Shown piece by piece: positions 32,860-44,499 of a stretch of DNA of 64,000 nucleotides; the first letter of the stretch is position 1, and every line of letters starts with the position of its first letter. Source of the stretch: Calonectria ilicicola (Eukaryota; Ascomycota; Sordariomycetes; Hypocreales; Nectriaceae). The notes under the pieces were generated by a model that was not told where the DNA came from, did not search any database, and saw nothing but the letters and a program-made list of their open reading frames with translations. Both the position numbers and the translations under genes were made by a program. The DNA lies in assembly GCA_020809705.1 (NCBI GenBank), contig CP085828.1:6634001-6698000 (forward strand), written 5' to 3'.

Positions 32860-33994
32860 TGTTGAGGAGGGAATCAGTAAAGATGAAGTGGTCAGGCCTA
32901 AGAGTGCTCCTCAACAATCACGATAATGATAACAGTGACATGCAAACAGGAAAGACTTTGGAGGCACAAGCACCTGTTTGTGGGGATAGGCCAAGTAGAC
33001 ATTGGTTTCTCAGTACGTCACCCACTCCCTTGTCTACTGTATGTATGGGGCACCCGAACGTTCCGAAATTCACGGAACACGGCATTCGTGTAAGCTAGTC
33101 GAGCCTAGCAGAGCAAGCGGAAAGCTTCATGATTTTCTAGTCTTTCAATTGGCTAATTCTTCACTTGTGGGTTTTGCGGGGTAACGGGATGGAGCCTTTT
33201 AGGGAGATCATCCTCGGCATCCGCCTTGTTATGGGCGTTTTGTTATGGATCACATAAATAACGCGGGCATACAGCCCTTTTTTTTTTTCGCTCAATCATA
33301 TTAGAAATGACAGAAAGCGAAATGAGTGGATATGGAACCCTCATCATTAAAAGACTATGGCGCCATCGCAAATGTTTTTTTTTAGAGTAATACTAGTTGA
33401 TTGCATGAAATACATCTTACTATTTTTCACTCTGCAATCCCACATCCCCCGAAAACCTACCCAATCCTACTACCTTGTTCTACCACATTGTCGACGAACT
33501 TGTACGACGAAGTCACAACTCGCATTATACAACCAGGTAGAAGATTCAAACTAAGTTTTGACATTAGATCTGAAGCGCACTTGGCGGCGGCGTCCACATT
33601 GGGATTATTCACATTGTTGTTGTTTTTCCTGGTTTCCTTAGTGGTGCCGAGTTTCAACCCTGAAGTCTCTTTTGTGGTTGTAGGCATTGATATTTACCTT
33701 CGCATTGTTCATAATCTGCTGCCCCCAGAGCAGTCGTGTGTGTAGTTTTTTAACATTTGGTGATAAATTGACTGAGATGTGTCTAGGAGGTCGGAGAGGT
33801 GGAGGTGAGATGGCAAATTCTTCTACAATACAAGCTGTAATTGAACTTGAGCATAAAGCAACTTATTTCATAAATTTCACAAATTCATCTTGTCAAAGTT
33901 TGCCAATTCTCCGACGAAGATCCCTTAGCCTTAGAGTGGTCAAAGCTTGCATTACTAGATACTTCATTCTCACATTTCTCCTCGAACTCAAGAT
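32860..33994. other. Intergenic region
   Basis: Promoter of the minus-strand regulator at the left and of the gene at 33995 on the right. Homopolymer T runs occur near 33280 and 33375. Several short open frames lack family features. Confidence 0.45.
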
Positions 33995-34672
33995 ATGGCT
34001 TCTTCCAAGAACTATGCTACCCGATATGACGGTATTACCCGCTCCTTCGATCGACTGTGCAAACTCGCTCTGGAGTCTGGAAACCCTCTTGCCGACGACC
34101 CAACCTCCAGCGACTTGGCTGGCGCGCTTCTGGCTCGGCCAGATTTCAACGAAGACAGACTGAGTAAGAATAGGAAAAGGTTTGCACAGAGATTCCCAGA
34201 CAATACAAACAATCTCCGACAAGGTACAAATACGCTTCATATTGCGCAAGACACACCAATTCACGTTCATCTTCCACCGAATACTCGCACCACGAAAAAG
34301 TTTCTCCTTATATCTAATCCTGACTATACTAGTAGGATCGCAATTGCCGAGAGAGGCTCCTTGGAGTCTGGAGAAAAGACTGAGAGAACTAAGAGGGTTC
34401 CTAAAAGAAAATCGGCTAGAGGTATTTATTGTGCCCTTCTGCTTCTTCTGCTTCTTCTTCACCCACGGCTAACTTTTCACGCTTGAGGTGGTTCTCGACC
34501 TCCCAAGACGCAAATAGTTCAAGACGACGACGAGCTTGACGAAGACGAAGATGCTGGCCCACCAACTAGACAACTTCCGAAGGAAGTCGAGTCTCGGCTA
34601 CTTGACCAGGAAGGTAGGAAGAAGAGCCAACAAGAGGCCAAGCCCTTTTTGGCAGCATCTCTAAGCTTCTAA
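33995..34672 (+). CDS. Unknown charged protein; splice pattern uncertain
   Basis: Starts MASSKNYATRYDGITRSFDRLCKLALESGNPL and has a very acidic segment (DDDELDEDEDAG) near the end. Two models fit. Model A: exons 33995-34421 and 34488-34672, 203 residues. Model B: exons 33995-34223, 34333-34421 and 34508-34672, 160 residues, in which the middle exon reads EKRLRELRGFLKENRLE, a good leucine-patterned helix. Both use the GTATTT donor at 34422. After the stop another coding-like stretch continues to about 34820 in the same frame, beyond TAA and TAG, which may mean a missed intron or decay. No family recognised. Confidence 0.42.
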
Positions 34673-36724
34673 TAGCCACGTCGCGAATCTAAAAAGTCGC
34701 AAATAGCCAAGGCCGGGATTTTTTTTGACCACGTCAATAGTTTGGATGCGATAATTCTACAACGGTGGACTCAATTTGAGAATGGGGAAGTAGGTAAACA
34801 CATATCGACGAACCAGAGATGAGATTGCAATCCTTTCATAATTGGCTGTTGGGCATGGTTTTCTAAGCCTTGCAGCCTGCAAGTGAGCAAAGTCATTGCC
34901 AGAGGTTAATCAACGACGTGTGACTTTCCAGCTCACACAGACGGGATTAGATTGACTTCTCATTTGAAGCGACAGGGAATAATATCTTCAAAATGATGGG
35001 CGAAACCCTTCTTTGAGCTGGTGAACTACCAGCTGAGTGGCCACATGTTGGACAAACTAACTTGAAGCTAGTGCCACGACACGCGCACATGAGTTATCGC
35101 CTACGGTTCCCTACCAAGTCTCAATTAAAAATGCAGAATTCCACCACCGAATCCAGCCGCAGCCCAAAATATCGTGTTTAATTTTCTCCGCATTCAATTT
35201 TAGAATGATTTTCAGCCTGACCCTCTTAGCTTTTAAGAGTTCTTACTCCGCATCCAATAGAACTTTCTCAGATTAGGAACAGATATGTAACGTAACGCTG
35301 GAGTCGTCTCGCACCTTAATCAGTGTTGCACGAGTCCTTCTCGCGATCCTAGTTGCCCTTGTGATCGATTCGCTTCTTCTATTACGATATTAAACGTACA
35401 GTAGCTCGGCATATCAGGCGCCTAATTGAAAATTATTGACTGCACGATCCAACTATGTACTTCAAAAAGGTGGTTTGGCGTGGGAGAGTCCAAAGGACCT
35501 CTATAAAACAGTCCCTAAAAACTAGATCTTTCTAAATACAGGCTCCATAGCATTGCGCTGGTAAATCTATGGTACTTTCCCTAAATGTGACCAACAGTTT
35601 GGAACTAGCGAATAAAGAGGTCTTTGACTTTGCTATCTATGGTATAGGCTGCTATCCATTGAATGAGTGCGCTAAGACACCATATCTAGCAGACTCCAGG
35701 TATGATCCGGGTCTTTCCCCAATCTCCTTATTTAATAGATTCTCTACTATCTCCTCGCAAGCAGGGAAGTCTACATTTGTACTGCCAGAGCGCCATTTAA
35801 TGGTATCTACCAGAATGCAGGAGATCGAAACTAATTCGGGGTGGGATCTAGGCATATTATTGGCCTCAAGGTGCCAATGGTCTGAAGTTTTTTTTTCTTA
35901 TTAAAAAAGCTTAAATACATGCTTAATTGAAACGTCTGCGTCCCTTTCTCCACTAAACACAGCAACTTTGACACGCCCGTAACAATAAATGTCGTGTATC
36001 ATTTCAGAATCGGATCAAATTTCTGAGAAGAATTGAAATTAAACGATAAATCTCCTATAATATTATGCTGCCAGAAAGTTTCCCACGATTTTATGCCCTC
36101 TACGTTTCATCTTCACAATGGGTCTACAACAACAAACGTGGGGTAAACCAGTCAGCTCTGCTTCACCCTTGGCAATCAAAGCCTTATTATTCCTAGACGT
36201 ATAATTTCCATTGGAAATTTGTAATAAGAATTAAATTCTACTCGTCTTCATGAATTTGCCCCGTCTTACCAGTGGTCTCTGGTGTTGATGCACATGAAGT
36301 GACCAAAATGCGCGAATACCCCAGATTTCGGTAACCCCTCTAACCGAGGCCCATGCATCAGTCCATCCTCCCCTCGCTGCAACATTGCCCGAAACGAAAA
36401 TGAAATTCCACTCATAACTAACCGATCTTTTCTCCTCAACCCCCGCAACCCCATTTCCACAACTTTATCCGTGAAAGTCGGATGATCATTGCTCGACTTG
36501 GTGAACCAATCTATGTAGGCAAACATGGTTGCCAAGATTTGTTTAGCCTAAACGTCTCACTAGTGGAACCTTGTGCTCCATTGGAGGGTCAATTATAATG
36601 CTGGGCTATAATTCGTGGTTAAATGCAGTGGGCGACACTTTAATTTCAGCGATATCCCAAGGCGAAGTCTGCGTACTTGGTCATCGTTGGTCCTCATCTT
36701 CAGCTTTGCAAAGGAAAAACCATC
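34673..36724. other. Gene-poor stretch before the alpha-glucuronidase
   Basis: About 2 kb. The first 150 bp look coding-like (see 33995 entry). A frame at 35569-35904 and its antisense at 35652-35855 show no recognisable family. The last 450 bp are the promoter of the glucuronidase; a minus-strand frame at 36266-36535 there is probably chance. Confidence 0.45.
36543..36548 (-). promoter_or_regulatory. Possible Xyr1/XlnR site (GGCTAA) in the GH67 promoter
   Basis: TTAGCC on the plus strand, i.e. GGCTAA on the minus strand, lies about 180 bp before the glucuronidase start. GGCTAA-type sites are the known targets of the xylanolytic activator XlnR/Xyr1. A 6-mer is weak evidence alone; the gene's function makes it plausible. 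Confidence 0.35.
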
Positions 36725-39250
36725 ATGCTGTTCTTTTTTGTTTGGCTTCTCTCCTTTGGGAGAGTAATTGCTGAAAGTGGAATCGAAGGGTGGCTTCGAT
36801 ACGCTCCGCTCTCTGACGAAATCGACTTGGATGTGAATTCCCTTCCCAAAAAGATTCTCGTCGTCAACGCAACCGAAAATGGGCCACTGGAAACTGCAGC
36901 ATCTGAAATCCAAAAAGGATTTGAAAGCATTTTTGGAGTTAATCTGACAATTGAATCTGGCAAAGATTGCGGGTCTTCTAAAACCATTGTCATCGCCACT
37001 GCGAACTCTTTTCAATCAGTTTGCAAAAAAGCACCCACAAAGCTCAATCTTGAAGATGATGGGTTCTGGTTAAAAACCTCGGAAAGCTCAGTCCAGATTC
37101 TTGGTCAAAATGAGCGTGGTGCACTATATGGTGCTTTCGAGTACCTGTCCATGCTTGGACAAGGGAACTTTTCACGGGTTGCTTACACCACAAACCCGAG
37201 TGCCCCAATCAGGTGGTCAAACCAATGGGACAACCTAAATGCAAGCGGTACGCACGGAAGCATTGAGCGAGGTTATGGCGGCCCGTCCATCTTTTTTGAT
37301 GGATTTGGGCACGTCAAGGACGACCTGTCGCGCGTACCAATGTTCGGTCGTCTTCTGGCTTCTATCCGCATCAATGGCATTGTAATCAACAATGTCAACG
37401 CGGACCCTTTGCTGTTTACAGACGACAATATGAAAGGATTGGCCCAAATTGCTGACCTGCTTCGACCTTGGGGAGTCCGTGTTGGTATTTCCCTCAACTT
37501 TGCCAGCCCACAGCTACTAGGCGATCTTGACACTTTCGATCCACTTGATGAATCCGTCATCGCTTGGTGGACAGCTTTGTCAAACAAAATTTACAAAGCG
37601 GTACCCGACTTTGCTGGATATCTAGTCAAAGCAAACTCAGAAGGGCAGCCTGGTCCACTCACTTATAACCGTACTCTCTCCGAGGGAGCCAACATGTTTG
37701 CTAAAACGATTAAATCATATGGCGGTGTTGTCATGTTCCGAGCATTCGTTTATGATAAGCTGGACTGGACCGATTGGCATGCGGATCGTGCCAATGCCGC
37801 AGTCGAGTTCATCAAACATCTAGATGGTACTTTTGACGACAATGTAATTGTCCAGATTAAGTACGGTCCTATCGATTTTCAAGTCAGAGAACCTGCATCT
37901 CCTCTCTTTGCAAATCTTCGAGAGACGCCCATGGCTATTGAGCTCCAAATTACCCAAGAGTACCTTGGTCAACAATGCCACTTGGTTTATTTAGCCCCAC
38001 TCTGGCGCACAATCCTTGACTTTGACATGCGCGTGGATGGCAAAGAGTCCCGTGTGCGCGACATTGTCTCTGGAAAAGTGTTTGGAAAAAAGCTCGGTGG
38101 TTACGCTGGAGTTACCAATGTAGGCACAAACACGACTTGGCTTGGAAGCCACCTTTCCATGTCCAATCTATACTCGTTTGGCCGACTGGCTTGGGATCCA
38201 ACTCAAGATCCACAGGCAATCTTGGAAGACTGGACTCGGTTGACATTTGGGTTGAACACTAATGTGCGAAAAGCCATCACGGCGATGTCAATGAAGTCTT
38301 GGCCAGCCTATGAGAGCTACACTGGCAACCTTGGAATACAGACTCTGACCGACATTCTTTACACTCATTACGGGCCCAATCCAGCCAGTCAGGATGACAA
38401 TGGTTGGGGTCAATGGACCAGAGCCGACCGTAATGGAATTGGCATGGATCGAACTGTGTGGAACGGCACAGGAAATGCCGGGCAATATCCCAAGGAGATT
38501 GCTGCCAAGTACGAGAAGACCGAATCGACTCCTGATGATTTATTGCTTTGGTTTCACCATGTCCCGTACACATACAAGCTCCATTCAGGAAAGACCGTAA
38601 TTCAGCATTTCTATGATGCGCATTACGAAGGTGCCAAGACGGCACAGACGTTTGCTCCTACATGGGAATCTATTCGTGGAAAGATTGATGATGAACGGCT
38701 GGAGCATGACCTTTTCAGGTTGCAATACCAGGCTGGCCACTCAATCATCTGGCGCGACACCATCAACGAGTTTTATCGAAATCTCTCCGGCATTCCAGAC
38801 AAGGCGAATAGAGTCCGCAACCATCCTTATCGTATCGAGGCCGAAGATATGAAATTGGACGGATACAGCATCGTCGATGTCACCCCGACAATTGCAGCCT
38901 CCAAATACAAGGCGATCGCAACAAATACCACTGGTACAGCTAAGACAACGCTAAAATTTTCCACCGGAAAATACAACCTTGCCGTCAACTACTATGATGT
39001 CATCGGCGGCAAGGCAAGCTGGAAGGTATATTTGAACAAGAAGTTGGTAGGTAGTTGGAAAGGAGATGGCGAGGATAAGCTCGGACACTGGCCAAGCACA
39101 TACCTCGATGGGCACTCAGCAACTCGCATCACATTCGAAGGCATCAAGATTTCAAAAGGAGACGAGTTGACGATTGAGGGATCTGCGGATGGTATTGAAA
39201 CCGCCGCAGTAGACTACATTTCGATTTTACCACAAGGGATTGTAGATTAG
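36725..39250 (+). CDS. aguA: Secreted alpha-glucuronidase, glycoside hydrolase family 67
   Basis: Intronless, 841 residues, the usual fungal GH67 length. Residues 1-17 (MLFFFVWLLSFGRVIAE) form a signal peptide; the start at 36725 was chosen because an in-frame upstream start would bury it. The enzyme removes 4-O-methylglucuronic acid from ends of xylo-oligosaccharides during hemicellulose breakdown. Family blocks are clear: NSEGQPGP and VQIKYGPIDFQVREP, which carry the catalytic carboxylates, ELQITQEYLGQ, and WNGTGNAGQYP. The C-terminal segment is beta-rich and typical of fungal members. Many NxS/T sequons fit secretion. No other xylan genes are in the window. Confidence 0.95.
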   Translation: MLFFFVWLLSFGRVIAESGIEGWLRYAPLSDEIDLDVNSLPKKILVVNATENGPLETAASEIQKGFESIFGVNLTIESGKDCGSSKTIVIATANSFQSVCKKAPTKLNLEDDGFWLKTSESSVQILGQNERGALYGAFEYLSMLGQGNFSRVAYTTNPSAPIRWSNQWDNLNASGTHGSIERGYGGPSIFFDGFGHVKDDLSRVPMFGRLLASIRINGIVINNVNADPLLFTDDNMKGLAQIADLLRPWGVRVGISLNFASPQLLGDLDTFDPLDESVIAWWTALSNKIYKAVPDFAGYLVKANSEGQPGPLTYNRTLSEGANMFAKTIKSYGGVVMFRAFVYDKLDWTDWHADRANAAVEFIKHLDGTFDDNVIVQIKYGPIDFQVREPASPLFANLRETPMAIELQITQEYLGQQCHLVYLAPLWRTILDFDMRVDGKESRVRDIVSGKVFGKKLGGYAGVTNVGTNTTWLGSHLSMSNLYSFGRLAWDPTQDPQAILEDWTRLTFGLNTNVRKAITAMSMKSWPAYESYTGNLGIQTLTDILYTHYGPNPASQDDNGWGQWTRADRNGIGMDRTVWNGTGNAGQYPKEIAAKYEKTESTPDDLLLWFHHVPYTYKLHSGKTVIQHFYDAHYEGAKTAQTFAPTWESIRGKIDDERLEHDLFRLQYQAGHSIIWRDTINEFYRNLSGIPDKANRVRNHPYRIEAEDMKLDGYSIVDVTPTIAASKYKAIATNTTGTAKTTLKFSTGKYNLAVNYYDVIGGKASWKVYLNKKLVGSWKGDGEDKLGHWPSTYLDGHSATRITFEGIKISKGDELTIEGSADGIETAAVDYISILPQGIVD

Positions 39251-39469
39251 AAGTGGTCAAATATGATATTCGTTGGCACTAGCGTCTTATGACATTGATT
39301 GACCATCCTTATTTAGTACATAAATTACAAATAAACCCAGCTTTCAAGTTGCTAAATGATGAATTAAAGGCAAGAGGTGACATAGTCTTGGGCTAGAAAT
39401 TAGTGAATGACACCAGTCCCATGATTGATGGTATGTATTTTGCTTTGAATCCTTGTTACAACTCACACC

Positions 39470-40405
39470 TCAAGCTTTTGGACCAAATTTAAGCGTCCAG
39501 TCTGCAAACATCCCCAACTCTTCTTCATTTACCGATGGCTTTGCTCGCATTAAAGCCTCACGTATCTCATGAAATAATGGTGAGGTATCTTTCGATTGAT
39601 CGTCAGGAAGCCAGTTCGCCAATACACCCTGCACGGTTTCGCTAATTTCGCGTCTCGTTTGACCTTCTGCTTTTATGGCCAGATCGCTGCACAGCAATTG
39701 TTTGTCGGCGAGCGTGGGAATCTTGGCCAGGCATAGATTTAACAGCTGCTCGCGTGCACGCTGATCTGGAAGTGGTAGATCAATCCTCAGTACGAACCGC
39801 TTTCTCACCGGACCATCAAGAACCCACGGTCGGCAAGTAGTCGCCAGCACGAAGATGCCGTCATCGCGCCTTATTCCGTCCGTTTGAATTAAAAGCTCGA
39901 CCTTTATGTCTCTAAGGAGGTCTATATCGGTGCTTTCACCGTCCGCCTTTCCGTAGATCGCATCAATCTCCTCTAAGAGAACAATGGATGGCTTTTGGTC
40001 TTTAGCGAATTGGAATACTTTTCGGATCGCCCTAAGGAAATAATCAGCATCATATATATGCTCGACACAAGAAAGGTCTTACTCTGGTTTGTTTTCCGAA
40101 TCGGACATGATTCTGGCCATGTTGATAGTATGCAACTTTTGGTCAGCTTTGGTCGCGATGGCTTCTGCGAGATAGGATTTCCCTGCACCGGATGATCCGT
40201 AGATTAATGTACAATGAATAACTCTGCGCATCCTGCGAAATAAATGGGGAAAACGTATTGGCAGCAGAATAGTTGATTGCAACATCTCTTTGGCGTCGTC
40301 TAACCCAACAATGTTATCCCATTCAACATTTGGCTTGCAAGAACGAATAAATTGTGATGGCTCTTCGAGAGATGCCTCTTGAATGGGTGTGTCGGGATGA
40401 TCCAT
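39470..40405 (-). CDS. Vps4-like AAA ATPase, short, altered Walker B
   Basis: Two exons, 40405-40083 and 40031-39470, with a 51-nt intron (GTAAGA donor); 294 residues. The AAA core resembles the meiotic clade (Vps4/katanin/spastin): VEWDNIVGLDDAKEMLQ, Walker A GSSGAGKS (70-77), LLEEIDAIYGK, ATTCRPWVLDGPVRKRF with the arginine fingers, and LPLPDQRAREQLLNL. Walker B has Glu128-Glu129 where Asp-Glu is usual. No N-terminal MIT domain is evident, although the frame stays open upstream of 40405 through a coding-like stretch to about 40460, preceded by a good branch and acceptor, so another exon is possible. True Vps4 disassembles ESCRT-III; this looks like a divergent paralogue with unknown role. 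Confidence 0.78.
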
Positions 40406-41170
40406 GTCTTGGCTTCCTTGCTGCTTAGCTGCAGAAAAAGCTCGTTGAACCGCACTTACTACACAATTGTTGAGACTAAAGGCAAATGGCAGTTAGATAA
40501 ATTGGAATATTTATACTGAGTAAGTATTATCAGCACAGAGATGCAAAAGCTGAAGCTTCAGGCACCCAAATTGCGAGGAATACGAAGCCTTAATCATTGG
40601 CTGTGCACTGGCCACTGTAAAAGCGGTGCCTAAAATGCGTCGTCGCGGCGAGTGGATGGAAAACGCGCACGCGTATTTTTCGTGCCCTTTAGGCAACTAT
40701 TTTCGCGATGATAAAGGCACAGCAACGAGACAACAACATTGATAGCAACATACGGCCATTTTCGCGTGATGAAGAATTAACTACGAGGTGAGGGGTTCAA
40801 CATCGTCACACCCTGTTTCCAAGGTAAGGCTGAATGCTATGCCAGAAGTGGCAGAGCCCGTGACCAGGATTCCGACTCGTTATTGCACCGGCCCCTGAAT
40901 GTCACCAGCCATTCAAAAGCAGTTATTCACCATGGCTGGGTTCTCGCGGACAGGGGGTTACGCAAGACCTGGGGACACGTGATTGCAATACGCGGACAAG
41001 TCGACTCCTGAGGCACCGAGATGGATGGTGTGGCTTGCGAGGACGCAACAGACAGTGGTTTGCTCTCACGCACCCAGCCTTCGTCATTCGCTGCTTTTTC
41101 TCTGGGCACCTGAAAAAAAACACCTACCGTTATGCATAAATAAAGCACTTACCCATCCACCAATTCCAGG
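40406..41170. other. Intergenic region between divergent AAA ATPase and regulator
   Basis: May hold an upstream exon of the ATPase (open frame between about 40406 and 40460 on the minus strand). The rest is promoter-like. No further gene supported. Confidence 0.4.
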
Positions 41171-43118
41171 ATGGCGAGATCCCCAATTACGAACGCCAGT
41201 GACACCGAAGGCCAACGCGTTCGCAAGCACCACACACGAAGCCGAATTGGTTGTATCACGTGCAAGAAACGTCATGTCCGGTGTGATGCTAACCAACCAA
41301 CATGGTAAGTATGCACGCTCCTTCCGTTCCAGAGCCGCAAAGGGACGGCCAAGATGGGAAAGGAAGCAAAAGACTTGTTGTTTTACCTGTAGTAACCGAT
41401 CATAATCAGCCAGAGATGCTTGCAGAGAGGGGACGAATGTAGCTATGGCGTCCCAGATCTTCCCTTGAGGGAACGCAGAGGATTTTATCTCCCCGGCGAG
41501 CATCGCCCTTGGCCCGTGACTCTAGATATAATACAACCAGTATTGCCAAAGAGGGCACTGCAATTCAACTTTTTTCCAATTGAAATGCGATTCAAATCCA
41601 TTGAACTCTTGAAATATTGTAGGTAGCAACATGCGCATGGTCGATCTTGGCTATTAACCCTATTTTCTAATCCAGTTCATCGAATACATGACAATTTTGA
41701 TATCTCCTCATGTGCAAGAGACACAGATGTGTGAGTAGGTTCAATCCGCCGAGTTTTCCTATTTAGTAACTAACTATAACCCAGCCTTCGATTTCTTGTT
41801 CATAACCCTACCTCCATTCGATACACCTTAATCATTGCAGGAATCCACTACATGTGGACCACTGGAGATCTTACCAAATATTCCTCTACTGTGATGTTCC
41901 ATAAGAATGAAACAATCGGTTTATTGAACAAGCAAATCCCAGTCACACAGCCCGCAAGGTATATCACTCTTGTCAAGCCTGTAGCGACGTTATGTCTGTT
42001 GGAGGTTTGTCTATCAACTTATCAACGTCTTCCCAATCATACTTACACACGCACCAGTGCGGCTCTGGAAATAATGCATCAGCTGAATTACACGTCAATG
42101 GACTTATAACGATCCTGGAAAACTATCGTCCGAACCGCGAAGATGACTCAAAGCTCGAATTTCATGAAGAAATGGCGTACCGGTACTTTGTATTGTATGT
42201 TCATGCCGTTCGATCATGATTTTAATGCTAATGATAACAACCAGAACATTTAATTACATCCATAATATGAGAAGTCGCATAAAAGAAAGCAAGGACCTTC
42301 GGGTTTTGATCAAAAAATCCCGAGAAACCGACATGGCAAAATATTTCTCACTAATGCAAAAAATCCACACACAAGACATAGGCTGCCTGAAACTCCAGCT
42401 TCAAGCCGCGTCTATGTATCCATTTTTCTTCCCCGATCTCCCCCCGACCACAAAGTTCCGCGACATTGATGCTTCTGCCGGGGTCAACGCCTTGAGATCA
42501 TTGACGAAACTCATCCAATCGACCAAGTTCGATCATGTAGTCGCGAATCCAAGCTGGTCTTGGGTCGAAGGCTCAATCTCAAGGTGGCATCTTGCGATCA
42601 TGAATTCTCAGGTGGCGTCTCTGTTTGGCACAAGCGAAGTATCCCCTACAGATCCGATATCTGAACAAAAGCTCACCACCTCTTGGCTGAGTAATACAAT
42701 CGCCAATGGATTTTATCTGCACAGCGTTTTGTGTATCTGGAACGCCAATGAGCCCATGGAACAACGACTCTTGCGGCTAGTCATGAATATTTTTGTACGG
42801 GCGCTTAATCAAGAAGATCGGAAGGCAAACATGTACTGTTCACCGGATTTATGGTTCTGGGAGAATTTTGTGGGTGCGTACTGTTTAGCAACACACCAGC
42901 AACATGCTCGCGACAGTACTCTACAATGGATTGAACAGTACTTTGACGGCGAGATTCGTCGATGGAGTCAGGCTTTTGAAGTTACGCTCTGGGAGCTCGC
43001 CCAGAGTCGGTTACGGGGGATTGCTTGGCCAAAAAACCATCCGCAAGAGCTTTGTAGAATTGTATGGGAACGGGGTGCCAATTATAAAGAGCAAGAGGAC
43101 CATGGCCCTGCCGATTAG
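41171..43118 (+). CDS. Zn2Cys6 transcription factor
   Basis: Six exons: 41171-41304, 41410-41618, 41676-41730, 41785-42004, 42058-42194 and 42245-43118; 542 residues. The zinc cluster is Cys28, 31, 38, 45, 48 and 55, the fourth ligand being created by splicing. The intron ending at 41784 was chosen because it has an ACTAAC branch and yields the family-like PTSIRYTLIIAGIHYMWTTG and FHKNETIGLLNKQI; a later acceptor gives stops. The regulatory region continues with ELHVNGLITILENY and ends with the WFWENFVGAY and GIAWPKNHP blocks common in such fungal regulators. It is divergent from the AAA ATPase; its target genes are unknown. Confidence 0.83.
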
Positions 43119-43959
43119 AAATACAATACAATCCTTGAAAGATTGTACCCACTCTGCTTTTTTTTGATCATTTTCTAACTAAGAATATAAAAATAAATAA
43201 TAAATAAATAAATAAACAATTCAATTATCTTATTTTATTATTTATTTATTTAGTTATTTGTTTGCCTATTCCTTTAGCTATCAAACCAAGATTTAGAGCA
43301 GTTGAGCTCTGCGATGCCCAAGGTGAAGATGTCGCACAGGGATGATCTTTCAGGGTGTACCGTACCAATCAGACTCGTCACTTGAAGAAAAAAAAGAATT
43401 TTGAGAATGTTCTCTTTATATAAGCGAACCATAGAGAAGATGTGGGTTTGTAATGCTCATATCAAGATAATATACTTCCTAGTCAAGTAGGAAGATTTAC
43501 CCAGTGCTCCACTAAGTTGGTCCCAGAACAAGAACTGTTGGTAACCAAGCCCACATCGGCGAGTGACTAATTTCGGTGTAAACTTTTACAGTCATTAACT
43601 ATTAGCAGTATTAATTGATGAAATGCTTCGAGATGCTGGACAAAATGACGTTTGCGAGGCAAAATATCCCACCACGATTTCCACCACTATTCAGTAACCC
43701 AGCCTGATGTAATTGTGCTTAATTCAGTGACATGAATAATGCTTACAGTTCATTACTAATCAATGAGGCACCAGTTGCGTTGCCCCTTGATTGGCTACGG
43801 CCCTTACACGTATGCGTACTCCCCACACCCAACAGCTTGATCAGGAGGACATTCCATCTCTAAGGCCGTAACCCTGTTTCCGACACACTCCTTCGACTCT
43901 ATTCGCAAATTTTTTATTCGCATTGACTTTTTACTTCTAAATTATCTTCGGAGCCGACC
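43119..43959. other. AT-rich intergenic region
   Basis: Begins with an AT-rich palindromic TAAA/TTTA patch (listed separately), then promoter-like sequence with pyrimidine-rich leader before 43960. No gene seen. Confidence 0.45.
43190..43258. repeat. TAAA/TTTA imperfect inverted repeat
   Basis: A left arm of repeated AAAT/TAAA units (about 43190-43218) faces a right arm of TTTA units (about 43231-43258) and could form an AT-only hairpin. Similar sequence occurs at 47364, 48860 and 50894. No coding capacity. Confidence 0.5.
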
Positions 43960-44499
43960 ATGACACAACTGATTGCTGTGACTTTGGACCATAGGGATCA
44001 CTATTCTCATGGAAACAACCGGCGAATTCTCAGCCACGAGGCTTACCACTGGGGCATCATCATCATGCCCGAAGGAAAAGAGCAAAATTGCTGCAGCTTT
44101 GATGCTACTGACTCATCCGAAATTGACCCGGTAACGTTCCGGATGACGAATCCTACCATGGACTGGTGGTTCCGGTTCAGAGAAAACGTCGATCCAGCTT
44201 CGAGTCCAAAACTCATTGGGCGCGTCATCATTGGACAGGTACCAGATCATTTTTCCAGCACCGACCTTCGAGACTTCTTTGCGAAGGTTCCCCTACCGAT
44301 CAAGAATATGAATCCGCAACAGAGCTGTGTGACGTGGGCTGTGAATGCCGTTGAGGCGCTCCAGACGCAAGGGTGGGCACAGGAGTTCGAGCTCGATCAA
44401 TTCAAAAACTGGGCGCTTTCTTACGCGGATGAGAGGTTGCAAGGGTCAGGATCCACAGGACCAGTGGTGAAATATTCTAGTGTTGAGAGCTCAGATTGA
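43960..44499 (+). CDS. Small unknown protein, possible papain-like fold
   Basis: Intronless, 179 residues, starting MTQLIAVTLDHRDHYS. A His in EAYHWGIIIMP precedes a Cys in QQSCVTWAVNAVEALQ. The order His...Cys, with the Cys at a helix start, resembles circularly permuted papain-like (NlpC/LRAT/PPPDE-type) proteins, but this is a visual analogy and no family assignment is certain. No signal peptide or membrane segment. It sits among several lineage-specific-looking genes. Confidence 0.72.
   Translation: MTQLIAVTLDHRDHYSHGNNRRILSHEAYHWGIIIMPEGKEQNCCSFDATDSSEIDPVTFRMTNPTMDWWFRFRENVDPASSPKLIGRVIIGQVPDHFSSTDLRDFFAKVPLPIKNMNPQQSCVTWAVNAVEALQTQGWAQEFELDQFKNWALSYADERLQGSGSTGPVVKYSSVESSD

Noticed and set aside
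35569..35904. Plus-strand frame of 111 codons and its antisense frame
   Set aside because: Neither shows a recognisable domain or a clear start context; possibly a relic but not supportable.
36266..36535. Minus-strand frame of 89 codons in the alpha-glucuronidase promoter
   Set aside because: Sits in promoter sequence, no motif, no intron or neighbour support.
41785..42057. Apparent frameshift or stops in the middle of the zinc-cluster gene at 41171
   Set aside because: Resolved by choosing the acceptor at 41784 and the intron 42005-42057; the gene is then intact.
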